Shown: positions 4,593 to 12,554 of the stretch, piece after piece
Numbering within the stretch: position 1 is the stretch's first letter
Layout: every line of letters begins with the position of its first letter
Source of the DNA: Clostridia bacterium
GTDB taxonomy: Bacteria > Bacillota_A > Clostridia > UMGS1883 > HGM11501
Assembly: GCA_017536285.1 (NCBI GenBank)
Contig: JAFXHP010000082.1
Coordinates: forward strand, 1 to 12,583
Direction of reading: 5' to 3'
Length of the DNA stretch: 12,583 nt
Position numbers and translations under genes: made by a program
Notes under the pieces: model-generated
What the model was told of the DNA's origin: nothing
The model's database searches: none
The model's input: the letters and a program-made list of their open reading frames with translations, nothing else

Positions 4593-7517
4593 TTATTTTG
4601 TTATTGTTATTTCCCTTGTTTCGCCGTTCCATTCTACCTTGTAGCCAAGCTGTTCAGATACGAAGCGAAGCGGAATAAAGGTTCTTCCGTCGTAAATTCT
4701 GGGAGGTGCAATCAAGGTATATCTCACCTTATCGTACTTTGCAGGATCACCGTCGGATACATACACACGATCATCCCATATTCTCATTGTTATGGTAATT
4801 TTACCTTTTCCGTCTTCTTTGGTTATGCCTATCTCCTGCTTTTCGCCGTCCCAGGTAATAGTTGCTCCCATTTGTTCAAGAAGAACACGAAGAGGGATAA
4901 ATGTAATATCGCTCTTTATAAAGGGTGCAACATCGCTTGTTACTGTGTAAGCTTCTCCTGCCTTTTCGGCTAAAATTTCATTTTTACCGATGGTAAGAAC
5001 ATACTTTTCGCTTTCAGACTTAATAAAACTTTCCTGTCCTGCCTTACTTCTGTAAACGGAAATTTCGGATGCCGATATACTGTCTCCCATTCCTGTATAA
5101 ACTGTAATTTCAAGATACTTTGCCTTTACGGGAGCAGGAAGATATATAATCTGCTCACGAAGAGCCTTTTCAAGCTTTCCTCCGCTCAATGCAAGGTCAT
5201 AGTTTTCGCCGTCCGTGCTTACCGCTATGTCAAAGTCCTCCCACAAACCGCTGAATGCGTAGTGCCTTAAGGGGAATACGGAAATTGCTGCAATTTCTGT
5301 TTCGGTAGGAAGTGTGATTTTTATGGTGTCTCCCTTCTTACCTGTCCAGTTTGTTGTATAAATTCCGTCATTAAGCTTCTTTATCTGCTCGCCTGCAGCA
5401 TCTTCAATAACTGCATTTTCAATTTCGTGTATTCTCACCGAATCATATGCAGAAGCTTCCACGGTTTTAAGCTTTTCGTCGGCTGCGAAGAAATTCACTT
5501 CCGCCATCATTCCGTAGCCTGCAGGAGTTTCCTTTATCACAACCTTAAGACGCTTTACAATAACATTTGCATGGAATGCTACATACATATCTCTTTCGGT
5601 TTTATCACCGGTAAATTCTCCGATGTGATAAAATTCTCCTGTATCATCACCGGATACATAAACATCATATAAAGTCGGTCTTCCTCCGACAGAATCCTGA
5701 CGTGGAGTCATAACGAAGCCCGAAAGTGCCACAGCCTCTTTTGCCGTAAAGAGCATATCGTGGGGAGGATCTACCTTGCTTGTTATTGTGGAGCCTTCGT
5801 TGGTGTAATCGGAATGCCAGTAGCTTTTCTTGTTTCCGTCCAGTGCTCTGTCAAGCAATTGTCCTTCCTTTGCATTGGAGGCAACCGCTGTCCAGTTTTT
5901 CTGAGGAACTACTTTTACGTTTCCGAAGTAGATCTCATCACTGCTTGTGGCAAGAGATGCCATAGCGCTGCCTTCCGGAACAACGCCGCCCTGTCCTTCT
6001 CTGAAATCAACTTCACCCGCTGTTGCAAAGCCACCGTTACTCTGTGTAATTTCAATTACAATTTTCTTTGCAAGGAAAGTTTTTCCGAGGTCTATATAAG
6101 CATCGTTTTTATCCTCTGCATTTATAGTACCGTTTTTTATCAAAACGGGAATTTTATCATCATTATCTGCTGCATAGATGTTATATTCTTCCCATCTTCC
6201 AGTTGCAAGATCCTGACGGGGGCTATATATAATAGCATTTATATTTCTTGCCACAGGGAAGGTAAAGGTAAGTCTGAAAGGTGCTTCGTCACGGCTTACG
6301 ATTGTGCTTCCTTCTGCAGTATATGCTGAATGCCAGTAGGAATTTCTGTCGCCGTCAATAAGCTTTTTAAGAGAATCATCAGCACCGCTTCCCTCTATTT
6401 TCCACTTCGTCTTATCAACGCCCTCGCTTGTTGCCTTTTCCGGTTCGCCCAAATCAGCTGTGCCGCCATAACTTTCGGGAGAAACGGTATCAACGCCGTC
6501 TTTCGCTTTTATAAAATTCATTTCAGCACAGGTGCCGTAGCTTGCCGAGCTTTCAACTATTTCATACTTAATCTTTTTCACTTCAATATTCTTTGAAAAT
6601 TCAGCCACCTTATCAGAGGCATCATCCTTTGCCGTGCCCTTATAAATAAGTACATATGGAGATGAGTCGCTGCTTGCTGCGTAGATATTGTATTTTGTTG
6701 CACGTCCCACATTCATATCCTGTCTCGGAACGTAAACAACCCCTGAAATTGCAGTCGGTGCAGGGAATGTATATTCTATTGTGAAAGGTGGAAGTCCCTT
6801 TGTGTCTCCGTCCTTTCTTACATAGCTGTGCCAGTAAGTACTCTTATCTCCGTCGATAGTGTTTTCAGCCTTGTAGAAATTATCCACAACAACGCTGGAA
6901 ACCGAAACATTAACACCCTTTAAATCAACGCTGTCAACATTATTCTTAAGGTCCACACCGTTAACGGTAAATTCCTTTATAGGCTCGCCATCCGGCTTAA
7001 CACCGTTTTTTCCCTTTAAGAAGCCAAGCTCTGCTGCAGTGCCGTATTTTCCCTCGCTGGCGAAAATTTCAAGCACAGCAACCTTTGCCCTGTAGGTTTT
7101 ATCGAAATTTGCAACATATTCCGTCTTGTAGCCTATTGCAATATAACCCGTGTGCACCGAAACGGGTGTATCTGTTTCATTTTCTGCAAGATACATTGTG
7201 TAGCCGTGGATTCTTCCAAGCTGCATATCCTGTCTGGGTGTGTAGCAAAATCCCGATATATCACGTGCGTCGGGGAATTTCACTGTAATTCTGTAGGGTG
7301 CTTCATGGCGTGCTGTAATTACGCCGTTTTCCGCCTCATAGTATGAGTGCCAGTAGGTGTTTATATCACCGTCGATTATCTTCTTTATAGAATTCTGATA
7401 GGATTCGCCGGTAACTTCCCAGGAAGCTTTATCGGTGTATTCATTATCTGCCGCAAGGGACATAAATGTTCCCATTGCAAGGGTAAGAGCAATTAAACAA
7501 GCTAATATTTTCTTCAT
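4593..7517 (-). CDS. Secreted five-repeat F5/8 type C (discoidin/CBM32-like) protein with C-terminal copper-amine-oxidase-N-like domain
   Basis: This 974-residue exported protein is probably a multivalent glycan-binding protein. After a Sec signal peptide (1-23) come four similar modules of roughly 140 residues at a period of about 170: about 31-172, 200-342, 369-511 and 540-682. Each carries YWHS (55, 228, 394, 566) and PRQD (94, 264, 433, 605), spaced 36-39 residues, and a late tyrosine/alanine-glutamate strand such as YGTAAELGF. A fifth, diverged copy (about 691-825) has NWTG and FPLRHYAFSG in place of those motifs. Residues 835-974 resemble Cu_amine_oxidN1, with the duplicated signature FIPLR (873, 947) and a tryptophan strand (TITWDGE, KVEWNGE). 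No catalytic domain is visible. It lies 15 nt after the GH99-like gene and its ribosome site (AAAGGAGG) overlaps that gene's stop, so the pair forms an operon. The ligand is unknown. Confidence 0.85.
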   Translation of the reverse strand: MKKILACLIALTLAMGTFMSLAADNEYTDKASWEVTGESYQNSIKKIIDGDINTYWHSYYEAENGVITARHEAPYRITVKFPDARDISGFCYTPRQDMQLGRIHGYTMYLAENETDTPVSVHTGYIAIGYKTEYVANFDKTYRAKVAVLEIFASEGKYGTAAELGFLKGKNGVKPDGEPIKEFTVNGVDLKNNVDSVDLKGVNVSVSSVVVDNFYKAENTIDGDKSTYWHSYVRKDGDTKGLPPFTIEYTFPAPTAISGVVYVPRQDMNVGRATKYNIYAASSDSSPYVLIYKGTAKDDASDKVAEFSKNIEVKKIKYEIVESSASYGTCAEMNFIKAKDGVDTVSPESYGGTADLGEPEKATSEGVDKTKWKIEGSGADDSLKKLIDGDRNSYWHSAYTAEGSTIVSRDEAPFRLTFTFPVARNINAIIYSPRQDLATGRWEEYNIYAADNDDKIPVLIKNGTINAEDKNDAYIDLGKTFLAKKIVIEITQSNGGFATAGEVDFREGQGGVVPEGSAMASLATSSDEIYFGNVKVVPQKNWTAVASNAKEGQLLDRALDGNKKSYWHSDYTNEGSTITSKVDPPHDMLFTAKEAVALSGFVMTPRQDSVGGRPTLYDVYVSGDDTGEFYHIGEFTGDKTERDMYVAFHANVIVKRLKVVIKETPAGYGMMAEVNFFAADEKLKTVEASAYDSVRIHEIENAVIEDAAGEQIKKLNDGIYTTNWTGKKGDTIKITLPTETEIAAISVFPLRHYAFSGLWEDFDIAVSTDGENYDLALSGGKLEKALREQIIYLPAPVKAKYLEITVYTGMGDSISASEISVYRSKAGQESFIKSESEKYVLTIGKNEILAEKAGEAYTVTSDVAPFIKSDITFIPLRVLLEQMGATITWDGEKQEIGITKEDGKGKITITMRIWDDRVYVSDGDPAKYDKVRYTLIAPPRIYDGRTFIPLRFVSEQLGYKVEWNGETREITITK
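5478..7427 (-). repeat. Four tandem discoidin-like coding repeats (YWHS/PRQD modules)
   Basis: This region codes for residues 31-680 of the 974-residue protein. The repeat is evident in protein (DGD/DGN-x-x-x-YWHS, then PRQD, then G-R) and partly in DNA: the + strand string TGCCAGTA recurs near 5815, 6332, 6828 and 7349. Divergence between copies indicates old duplication rather than a recent array. Confidence 0.7.
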
Positions 7518-7532
7518 TTTAAGTCCCCTCCT

Positions 7533-10214
7533 TTAGTTTAAGTAAGTTGCCGCAGTTTCTGCAACAGCTGTATTAATATCCGCTCTTGACAAAGCAACAG
7601 CACCGCTTGAAAGCGTTACTGCCTTGAAGCCAAAGCATTCTGAAAGCAGGCTTAAGGGAATTAATACAAGTCCGTTTTCTTCAATTATGGTATTAGAAAG
7701 CACGGTGTATTTTCCGTTTACATGGGCAAAGCCCTCTCCAACCTTGGCGTAAACATGCATATCGTTTACGATTGTTTCATTTTCAAGACCGTGGTTTTTA
7801 AGAAGTACCATTTTTTCTTCCGCATCCATATATACCTTGGATACGCCGTATCCTAAAATTTCTTCAACGGCTGTCATGGGAAGATAAATATTTCCGTTTA
7901 TTTCCTTTGCAAAAATTCTTGTGTCGGGCTCATAAACGTTCATAACAGCACCTGATACAGCCATTTTGTTTGAGCCTGCCTTAATAACGGTTGTTCCTTT
8001 AAGCGCGGCTCTTTCCGAAGCTGTCATCGTCTTTAAGTCAATTGTTGTATAGAGATAGTTAAAGCGACCTGCGGGAGCAACAACGCCGTGCTCGTAAAAT
8101 CTTAAAATATCGCCGTTTTCTTCCGATGCATCTGCCCACTTAAATTCAAACTGAGCATAATCTCCGCCAATTAAGCTCTTAGGAAGTGCAATCTGAAGGA
8201 TGTTACCCTTTACTGTGTAAGTAGCTTTGCCGATTTCGTTCCAGGTATATCCGCCGGCATTTGCTGAAACCGCTCCCATAGCGTTTAAGTTAAGAGCATA
8301 GTCATATCCTTCCCAGCCTGTTGCACGGTTTCTGTCGGTATTAAGATAAAGATGGAAGCTCTTACCTTCGTTTATCTTTATATCCTCCAAGGTTTCTGCA
8401 TAGAAATAGTAATGATCCGAATCCCTTGCAACCTTAGATTTTATTATGCTATTTTCAACTGTATTGGTATAGGTGTTTCCGTGTGCTGCAGAATCTCTCA
8501 CATATTCAATCTTATCATTTCTGTATTCAGGTAAAACTGATGCCCAATCTGTTGCATTACCGTTTATGTCAATTGTAATTTCAGCAGATGCTGTTGCAAC
8601 CTTTCTTACGCCCTTATACTTTCGGCAGAAGTCACAAAGCAAGTTATAATAATCATCACGAAGTGCTCCCTTTACAGGCTCGATATCACGGCTGTTTTCA
8701 GAGTCATAAAGATCAACAAAGCCGTTTGCCCATTTTCCTCCATAGTTATTCTGCCGGTTTGTCTTGAATTCGTTCCAACCGTCAATCATTATGAATGTGG
8801 GATCAATTTCTAGAGCACGGGAAATCTGTTCTTTAAAGAAATAACCCTCGTTCATGGCACCTGAACGGTAATCTTCACCGAAGGCTTCGGTATAGCTTCT
8901 TCCCTTGGCATAAGGATCTGAGAAGCACCAGGTTCCGCTTCCGACATAGGAGTGGTTTCTCGCAATACCCGCTGTAGTAAATTCAACTCTTCCGTCTCTT
9001 TCTCCCCTTGCCTTTTGCGGATAGTCTTCAAGCCATTCCCATTCGTTGGCGTGATCACGGTTCGAGAAGTGTTCTTTTACTTTAGCCATAAGATACTTGT
9101 CTTCTGTTGAGCATGTAGCAGAATCTATGGCATTTTCTATTTCGCCGAAGATTAAAGGCTTTCCGTCACGGTGATACCAGATGTCGGAATAATCCTCCTC
9201 AACAAAGAAGTTAAGATAATATGCCTTTGCCTGCTTAATTGTCCAATCCCAGTAGTTTGAGGTGTAACCTGAAATTCTCGGAATGTCAACGCCCGCTTCC
9301 TTAGCATCACGAAAAGCCTCGGCCATAACCTTAGTTTGCTTTAAGAAGATATAGTCCGCATTGGACCAGTCAAAGAAAAGTGCATCAACCCCGGCGTTTG
9401 CAAGCATTTCGGCATGACGACGATATACCCAGTAGTCATTGCTTCCGTAAAAACCGAAAAGAGGTTCATCCCAATAAAGCACACTCGCTCTGCTTCCGAG
9501 TGCCCACGCCTTATTGTAATAGTCATCCTTTGCTTCGGGATGTGCCTTTATTACATTTTCAATAATATAGGCATCGGCTATATCATAAGCAGTATGCCAT
9601 GTCCAGTAAAGCACACCTATTTCTCTTTCGCCTTCTTTAACTTCTCCTGCCTCTTCATAGGACGCAACAGTTCTTCCGAGAGCATCGGTTGCAACCCAGG
9701 TATCAGAGAAGTTATCAACTATTTTTTCATCGGGAACAAATCTTGTTTCCGCTCTTTTATACTCTTCCTTTGAAAGCGTAAGGCTCTTTATATAGACCTT
9801 ATAACTCTCAAATTCGTTAAGGCCGTAGCATGAATATATGTAAAGATCGTGAGCACCCGATATTTCCTTATCAACAGGAACAGAGAAGGTGGTCTTTTCA
9901 TCATCGCCCACGGTGATAACGCCAAGTACTTCTCCGGTCTTGGGATTGTCGGCACGAACCATAAATGCATCGCCGTTTCTGCCTCCGCCCCAGAATGCAT
10001 TCATATGAAGAGACTTAACGCCCGTTAACTCCACATTCTTAAAACAGATGTAGCCTCCTGCGGGAATCCACGCTCCGCTTCCGGAGATTACTTCCTTTTC
10101 ACTTTGCTCTGCACTTATGCTCTCTGCATTAAGCACAGTTTCTCCTGCAGCCATTATTCCAACCATCTGTAAAGCCAGAATAAATGTAAGCAGGATGCAA
10201 ACAAATTTTTTCAT
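7533..10214 (-). CDS. Secreted modular glycosidase-like protein: CBM6-like, GH99/WbsX-like barrel, CBM9/DOMON-like, copper-amine-oxidase-N-like
   Basis: This 893-residue protein is the likely catalytic half of the operon. A signal peptide (1-22) leads into a CBM6-like jelly roll (about 28-150). Residues about 195-535 look like a TIM barrel of the GH71/GH99/WbsX type: GVLYWTWHTAY (200-210), YWDEPLFGFY (247-256), RRHAEMLANAGVDALFFDW (265-283), FGEIEN (356-361) and IDGWNEF (477-483). Acidic residues E249, D282, E358, E360 and E482 are catalytic candidates by position only. Residues about 540-725 resemble a CBM9/DOMON-like sugar-binding domain (ITIDINGNATDW, SFHLYLNTDRN, WEGYDYALNL). The end (about 750-885) resembles the copper-amine-oxidase N domain, with IYLPM and VLIPLSLLSE. 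AAGGAGG lies 9 nt before the ATG. It heads the operon from its own promoter. The substrate is unknown; GH99 relatives act on mannans, but this cannot be transferred here. Confidence 0.75.
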   Translation of the reverse strand: MKKFVCILLTFILALQMVGIMAAGETVLNAESISAEQSEKEVISGSGAWIPAGGYICFKNVELTGVKSLHMNAFWGGGRNGDAFMVRADNPKTGEVLGVITVGDDEKTTFSVPVDKEISGAHDLYIYSCYGLNEFESYKVYIKSLTLSKEEYKRAETRFVPDEKIVDNFSDTWVATDALGRTVASYEEAGEVKEGEREIGVLYWTWHTAYDIADAYIIENVIKAHPEAKDDYYNKAWALGSRASVLYWDEPLFGFYGSNDYWVYRRHAEMLANAGVDALFFDWSNADYIFLKQTKVMAEAFRDAKEAGVDIPRISGYTSNYWDWTIKQAKAYYLNFFVEEDYSDIWYHRDGKPLIFGEIENAIDSATCSTEDKYLMAKVKEHFSNRDHANEWEWLEDYPQKARGERDGRVEFTTAGIARNHSYVGSGTWCFSDPYAKGRSYTEAFGEDYRSGAMNEGYFFKEQISRALEIDPTFIMIDGWNEFKTNRQNNYGGKWANGFVDLYDSENSRDIEPVKGALRDDYYNLLCDFCRKYKGVRKVATASAEITIDINGNATDWASVLPEYRNDKIEYVRDSAAHGNTYTNTVENSIIKSKVARDSDHYYFYAETLEDIKINEGKSFHLYLNTDRNRATGWEGYDYALNLNAMGAVSANAGGYTWNEIGKATYTVKGNILQIALPKSLIGGDYAQFEFKWADASEENGDILRFYEHGVVAPAGRFNYLYTTIDLKTMTASERAALKGTTVIKAGSNKMAVSGAVMNVYEPDTRIFAKEINGNIYLPMTAVEEILGYGVSKVYMDAEEKMVLLKNHGLENETIVNDMHVYAKVGEGFAHVNGKYTVLSNTIIEENGLVLIPLSLLSECFGFKAVTLSSGAVALSRADINTAVAETAATYLN

Positions 10215-10247
10215 AATTTTATTCCTCCTTTTTTAATGTCTATTATT

Positions 10248-10276
10248 ATTTTACCACAAAAAAATGTCCTTTTCAA
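10248..10276 (-). promoter_or_regulatory. Promoter of the GH99-like/discoidin operon, overlapping the upstream terminator
   Basis: On the - strand -35 TTGAAA (10276-10271) and -10 TAAAAT (10253-10248), preceded by TGG, are separated by exactly 17 nt. The -35 lies in the loop and arm of the upstream terminator hairpin, and the spacer contains its T-run. Transcription should start near 10241, about 27 nt before the ATG. Confidence 0.75.
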
Positions 10277-10294
10277 GGACGAAAGGACATTTTT
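10258..10294 (-). terminator. Terminator of the WDEP-barrel gene
   Basis: A 13-bp perfect stem (10282-10294 with 10260-10272) has a 9-nt loop, and seven T residues on the - strand (10264-10258) close it. It begins 9 nt after the stop codon. The loop carries a second copy of GTCCTT (10280-10275), which can pair with the same AAGGAC arm and form a smaller alternative hairpin. Confidence 0.85.
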
Positions 10295-10303
10295 CAGGTA
10301 CTT

Positions 10304-11644
10304 TTAGATACAAACGTAAATTATATCTTCAATGGGGTTTTCTACGCTGTCAAGACGAAGAAGGACTCCGCTTGAGGCATTGATGCAAAGGCCGATAGTG
10401 TCAGTTCCTTCGTTTATAAGATGCTGAAGGCCGTCTTTTCCCGATACCTCGTATATTCTCATCTTTTCTTTAAGATTAATACTGAAGGTGTTTCCGACAT
10501 TATAGTCACGGTTAAGAATGTAGATGTAATTATTTCCATATCCGTCTTTGAATGTCCCCACAGAGCATCTTTTGGGAAGACTTTCCATATCAAAAATGTC
10601 GGATGTGCCGATATCTTCCCTGAAGTGAGTGTTGAAATATTCGTCTTCTTTAAGCACTTCGTCACTGTGGTATATATGCTCACTTGTCAAAGCCATAAAG
10701 GTTTTGCCGAGCTGTTCCGCTTCTCCTAAGGCCTCTTTTATTGTATCGTAGAAATATTCCTTTTCTCCCTCAAAGGAAAGCATTTTACGGGGTTCATCAT
10801 ATCCGTCGGGCCCGCAGCCGCAGCCCGTAGCACCGTATACCTGAAGAGCCTTTGCTCCGTACATAAGAGCATAGAAAATCTGAAGGCGAATCTGCCCCTT
10901 TTCAAGAAGATCGGGATAGTTTTTATGCGTTCTTATTGCTGACCAGTAAAACCAGAAGGGTGTATTCCTCTTAAGGGACTCTTCCCTTGCAACGCCCAAA
11001 TCCTTCCATAAAAGGGAATTGTCAAGCTGATCTTCTGTGTTTGCATTTATGGGCGGTGCACCGTAGGGATAATGGTCAAAGCACACAACGGGAGGTTTAA
11101 CCTCATCAAGGAATTTCTTGACATAATAAGGATATAAATTATTCTTCCAGTTATATTTCGGATTGTACCATGGATTGTAAATTGCAAGATTTAATTTCCC
11201 CGGTGCGTGTTTGAAAAACCAGTCCGTCTGCTCTGCGGCTGAAGCTATATCCTCATCCTCCCATGGCTCGTCCCATATGTAATAGCCTTTTACGCAAGGT
11301 GAATCCCCGTAAAGCTTTATGACATTTATAACATCCTCTTCCGTGGTTTTAAGGCGGGGCTTACACTGGAAGCCTCCAAAAAGGTCTAAGTTCTGCACAA
11401 TTAAGTCAAGCCCCTCTTCGTTGCTGACCTTTATTGCCTTGGGAATTGTATCAGGAAGCGTCCACCCAAGCTCAATCTGATTGAGGTGTGCTTCCTTTAA
11501 GTTTTTGATTATTCTTTCTGTTGCTTCATAGCTTAAATCCTCTGAGCTTTTTCCCGCAACCTTAAATGTGGAAATGATGAATTTGTCCTGACGGTAGTCC
11601 CTTAAAGGATTTCCTATAGGTGCATAGGTAAGTTTTTTTGTCAT
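10304..11644 (-). CDS. Cytoplasmic GH42/clan GH-A-like TIM-barrel protein with WDEP motif
   Basis: This 446-residue protein is probably a glycoside hydrolase of the beta-galactosidase-like TIM-barrel kind, not assignable to a family by eye. Barrel strands are suggested by KFIISTF, LNQIELGW (54-61), DLIVQNLDLFGG, VKGYYIWDEP (118-127), LNLAIYNPW, VVCFDHYPYG (186-195), FWFYWSAIRTH (230-240) and ALQVYGATG (266-274). WDEP at 124-127 is a common end-of-strand-4 motif, making E126 a candidate acid/base; I do not identify the nucleophile with confidence. The last 85 residues (VGTFKDGYGNNYIYILNRD, then a beta-rich tail) look like a C-terminal beta-sandwich. There is no signal peptide, so it should act inside the cell, perhaps on imported products of the secreted enzyme next door. 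AAGGGGGA lies 7 nt upstream of the ATG. It ends in its own terminator, which doubles as the start of the next operon. Confidence 0.7.
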   Translation of the reverse strand: MTKKLTYAPIGNPLRDYRQDKFIISTFKVAGKSSEDLSYEATERIIKNLKEAHLNQIELGWTLPDTIPKAIKVSNEEGLDLIVQNLDLFGGFQCKPRLKTTEEDVINVIKLYGDSPCVKGYYIWDEPWEDEDIASAAEQTDWFFKHAPGKLNLAIYNPWYNPKYNWKNNLYPYYVKKFLDEVKPPVVCFDHYPYGAPPINANTEDQLDNSLLWKDLGVAREESLKRNTPFWFYWSAIRTHKNYPDLLEKGQIRLQIFYALMYGAKALQVYGATGCGCGPDGYDEPRKMLSFEGEKEYFYDTIKEALGEAEQLGKTFMALTSEHIYHSDEVLKEDEYFNTHFREDIGTSDIFDMESLPKRCSVGTFKDGYGNNYIYILNRDYNVGNTFSINLKEKMRIYEVSGKDGLQHLINEGTDTIGLCINASSGVLLRLDSVENPIEDIIYVCI

Positions 11645-11673
11645 AACAATTCCCCCTTTTTATTTATGAATTT

Positions 11674-11705
11674 ATTATATAAAGACTGTATAATCTAGAT
11701 GCCAA
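11674..11705 (-). promoter_or_regulatory. Possible promoter of the WDEP-barrel gene
   Basis: A perfect -10 TATAAT (11679-11674) lies 29 nt before the ATG. The hexamer at 17-nt spacing is poor (GCATCT). A better -35 TTGGCA (11705-11700) would need a 20-nt spacer, or an 18-nt spacer to the overlapping TATATA. The 100-nt gap shows no convincing terminator for the TIR gene, so some read-through from it is possible. Confidence 0.4.
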
Positions 11706-11744
11706 TTTTTTAAGTGAAAGCTCGTATCAAGTTAGTAGTTGAAA

Positions 11745-12554
11745 TTATAACTTTTCCATTAACTCATCTATTAAATAAGCCGTTTTCTGCTCATCATCTT
11801 CAAGTTCAAATAAAGATATTATTTTATTCTTTAATTCAATTAAACTTGCCTTACAGTGTGCATCCCCATTTAAGACAGCTCCCATTTTTTGTGTATCAAC
11901 TGCACATTCGTGGTATTTAGGGTTTCCAAAGCTAAATGTAGGAACATATATGTTAGTGTAATCACTCTGTGTTACCCAAGCTGCTCCCATTTCGTTTAAG
12001 CAAGCGGGACTTTCCAAATAATCATCTGACCATAAAATAATCATAAAGATTTCAGAATTAATATTATTTCTCAGATAATTATATATATTTTCGTCTAATG
12101 GTATCTTATGCAACGGATGGGATGTATATATGAGCTGGTTGTCTTTAACACCTAGACCTATGATAAAATCACGTAATGCATCACCATATTTTTTATCGTT
12201 TGACTTATGGCTGAGAAAAATAATTTTTTCCTTTTGCGGCGTTTCAATTATGTTTGGCTCTGTTGTTTGAAAATCATCAGGATTTAGAATTGCATGTATT
12301 TCTTTAAGTAAAGCTTTGTTTTTATAATGAGACTCTTTGTTGTATACAAATGAATTTGAAGCTATTGAAGTAATATTATGATCATACCATTTTATAATTT
12401 CTTCCAAGCTATATCTCACCATTTCATAATCTCTTACCTCTATGCCATTTTTTAGTTTTGACAAGTAGTTCATTATGTTTGCATCACTTGTGTATTCATT
12501 GATTGTACCATATATACCATCATATTCTATCTGCAGTATTTTTAAAGAATCCAT
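11745..12554 (-). CDS. TIR-domain protein with an uncharacterised N-terminal domain
   Basis: This 269-residue cytoplasmic protein has a TIR (TIR_2-type) domain at about 108-250. It opens with KIIFLSHKSND (110-120), contains IFMIILWSDDYLESP (169-183) and CLNEMGAAW (185-193). E188 sits where NAD-cleaving TIR domains carry their catalytic glutamate, so NADase activity is plausible. Residues 1-105 are mostly helical and charged, match nothing I recognise, and could sense or oligomerise. Many bacterial TIR proteins act in antiphage defence; no ThsA, Argonaute, STING-like or other partner gene is in view, so the system cannot be named. The DNA is more AT-rich than its neighbours (14 G+C in 60 at 12301-12360, against 25 in 60 at 6001-6060), consistent with horizontal acquisition. 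GAGGAG lies 4 nt before the ATG at 12554, and the upstream region leaves the window 29 nt later. Confidence 0.8.
   Translation of the reverse strand: MDSLKILQIEYDGIYGTINEYTSDANIMNYLSKLKNGIEVRDYEMVRYSLEEIIKWYDHNITSIASNSFVYNKESHYKNKALLKEIHAILNPDDFQTTEPNIIETPQKEKIIFLSHKSNDKKYGDALRDFIIGLGVKDNQLIYTSHPLHKIPLDENIYNYLRNNINSEIFMIILWSDDYLESPACLNEMGAAWVTQSDYTNIYVPTFSFGNPKYHECAVDTQKMGAVLNGDAHCKASLIELKNKIISLFELEDDEQKTAYLIDELMEKL

Noticed and set aside
5760..6329. 189-codon open frame on the + strand inside the discoidin gene
   Set aside because: It lies wholly antisense to a protein with clear repeats and signal peptide, has no ribosome site, and its translation is Cys/Phe-rich noise.
4593..7517. Annotation as a copper amine oxidase
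   Set aside because: Only the N-domain-like module is present. There is no catalytic amine oxidase domain in this or the neighbouring protein.
10421..10729. 102-codon + strand frame opposite the WDEP-barrel gene
   Set aside because: It is antisense to a well-supported coding region, with no ribosome site or homology cue.
11645..11744. CcpA cre-like site TGAAAGCTCG near 11715
   Set aside because: The symmetry and spacing do not fit the cre consensus, and the match is limited to the left half.
11745..12554. Thoeris ThsB call
   Set aside because: No ThsA partner is visible and the N-terminal extension is not typical. TIR alone does not define the system.
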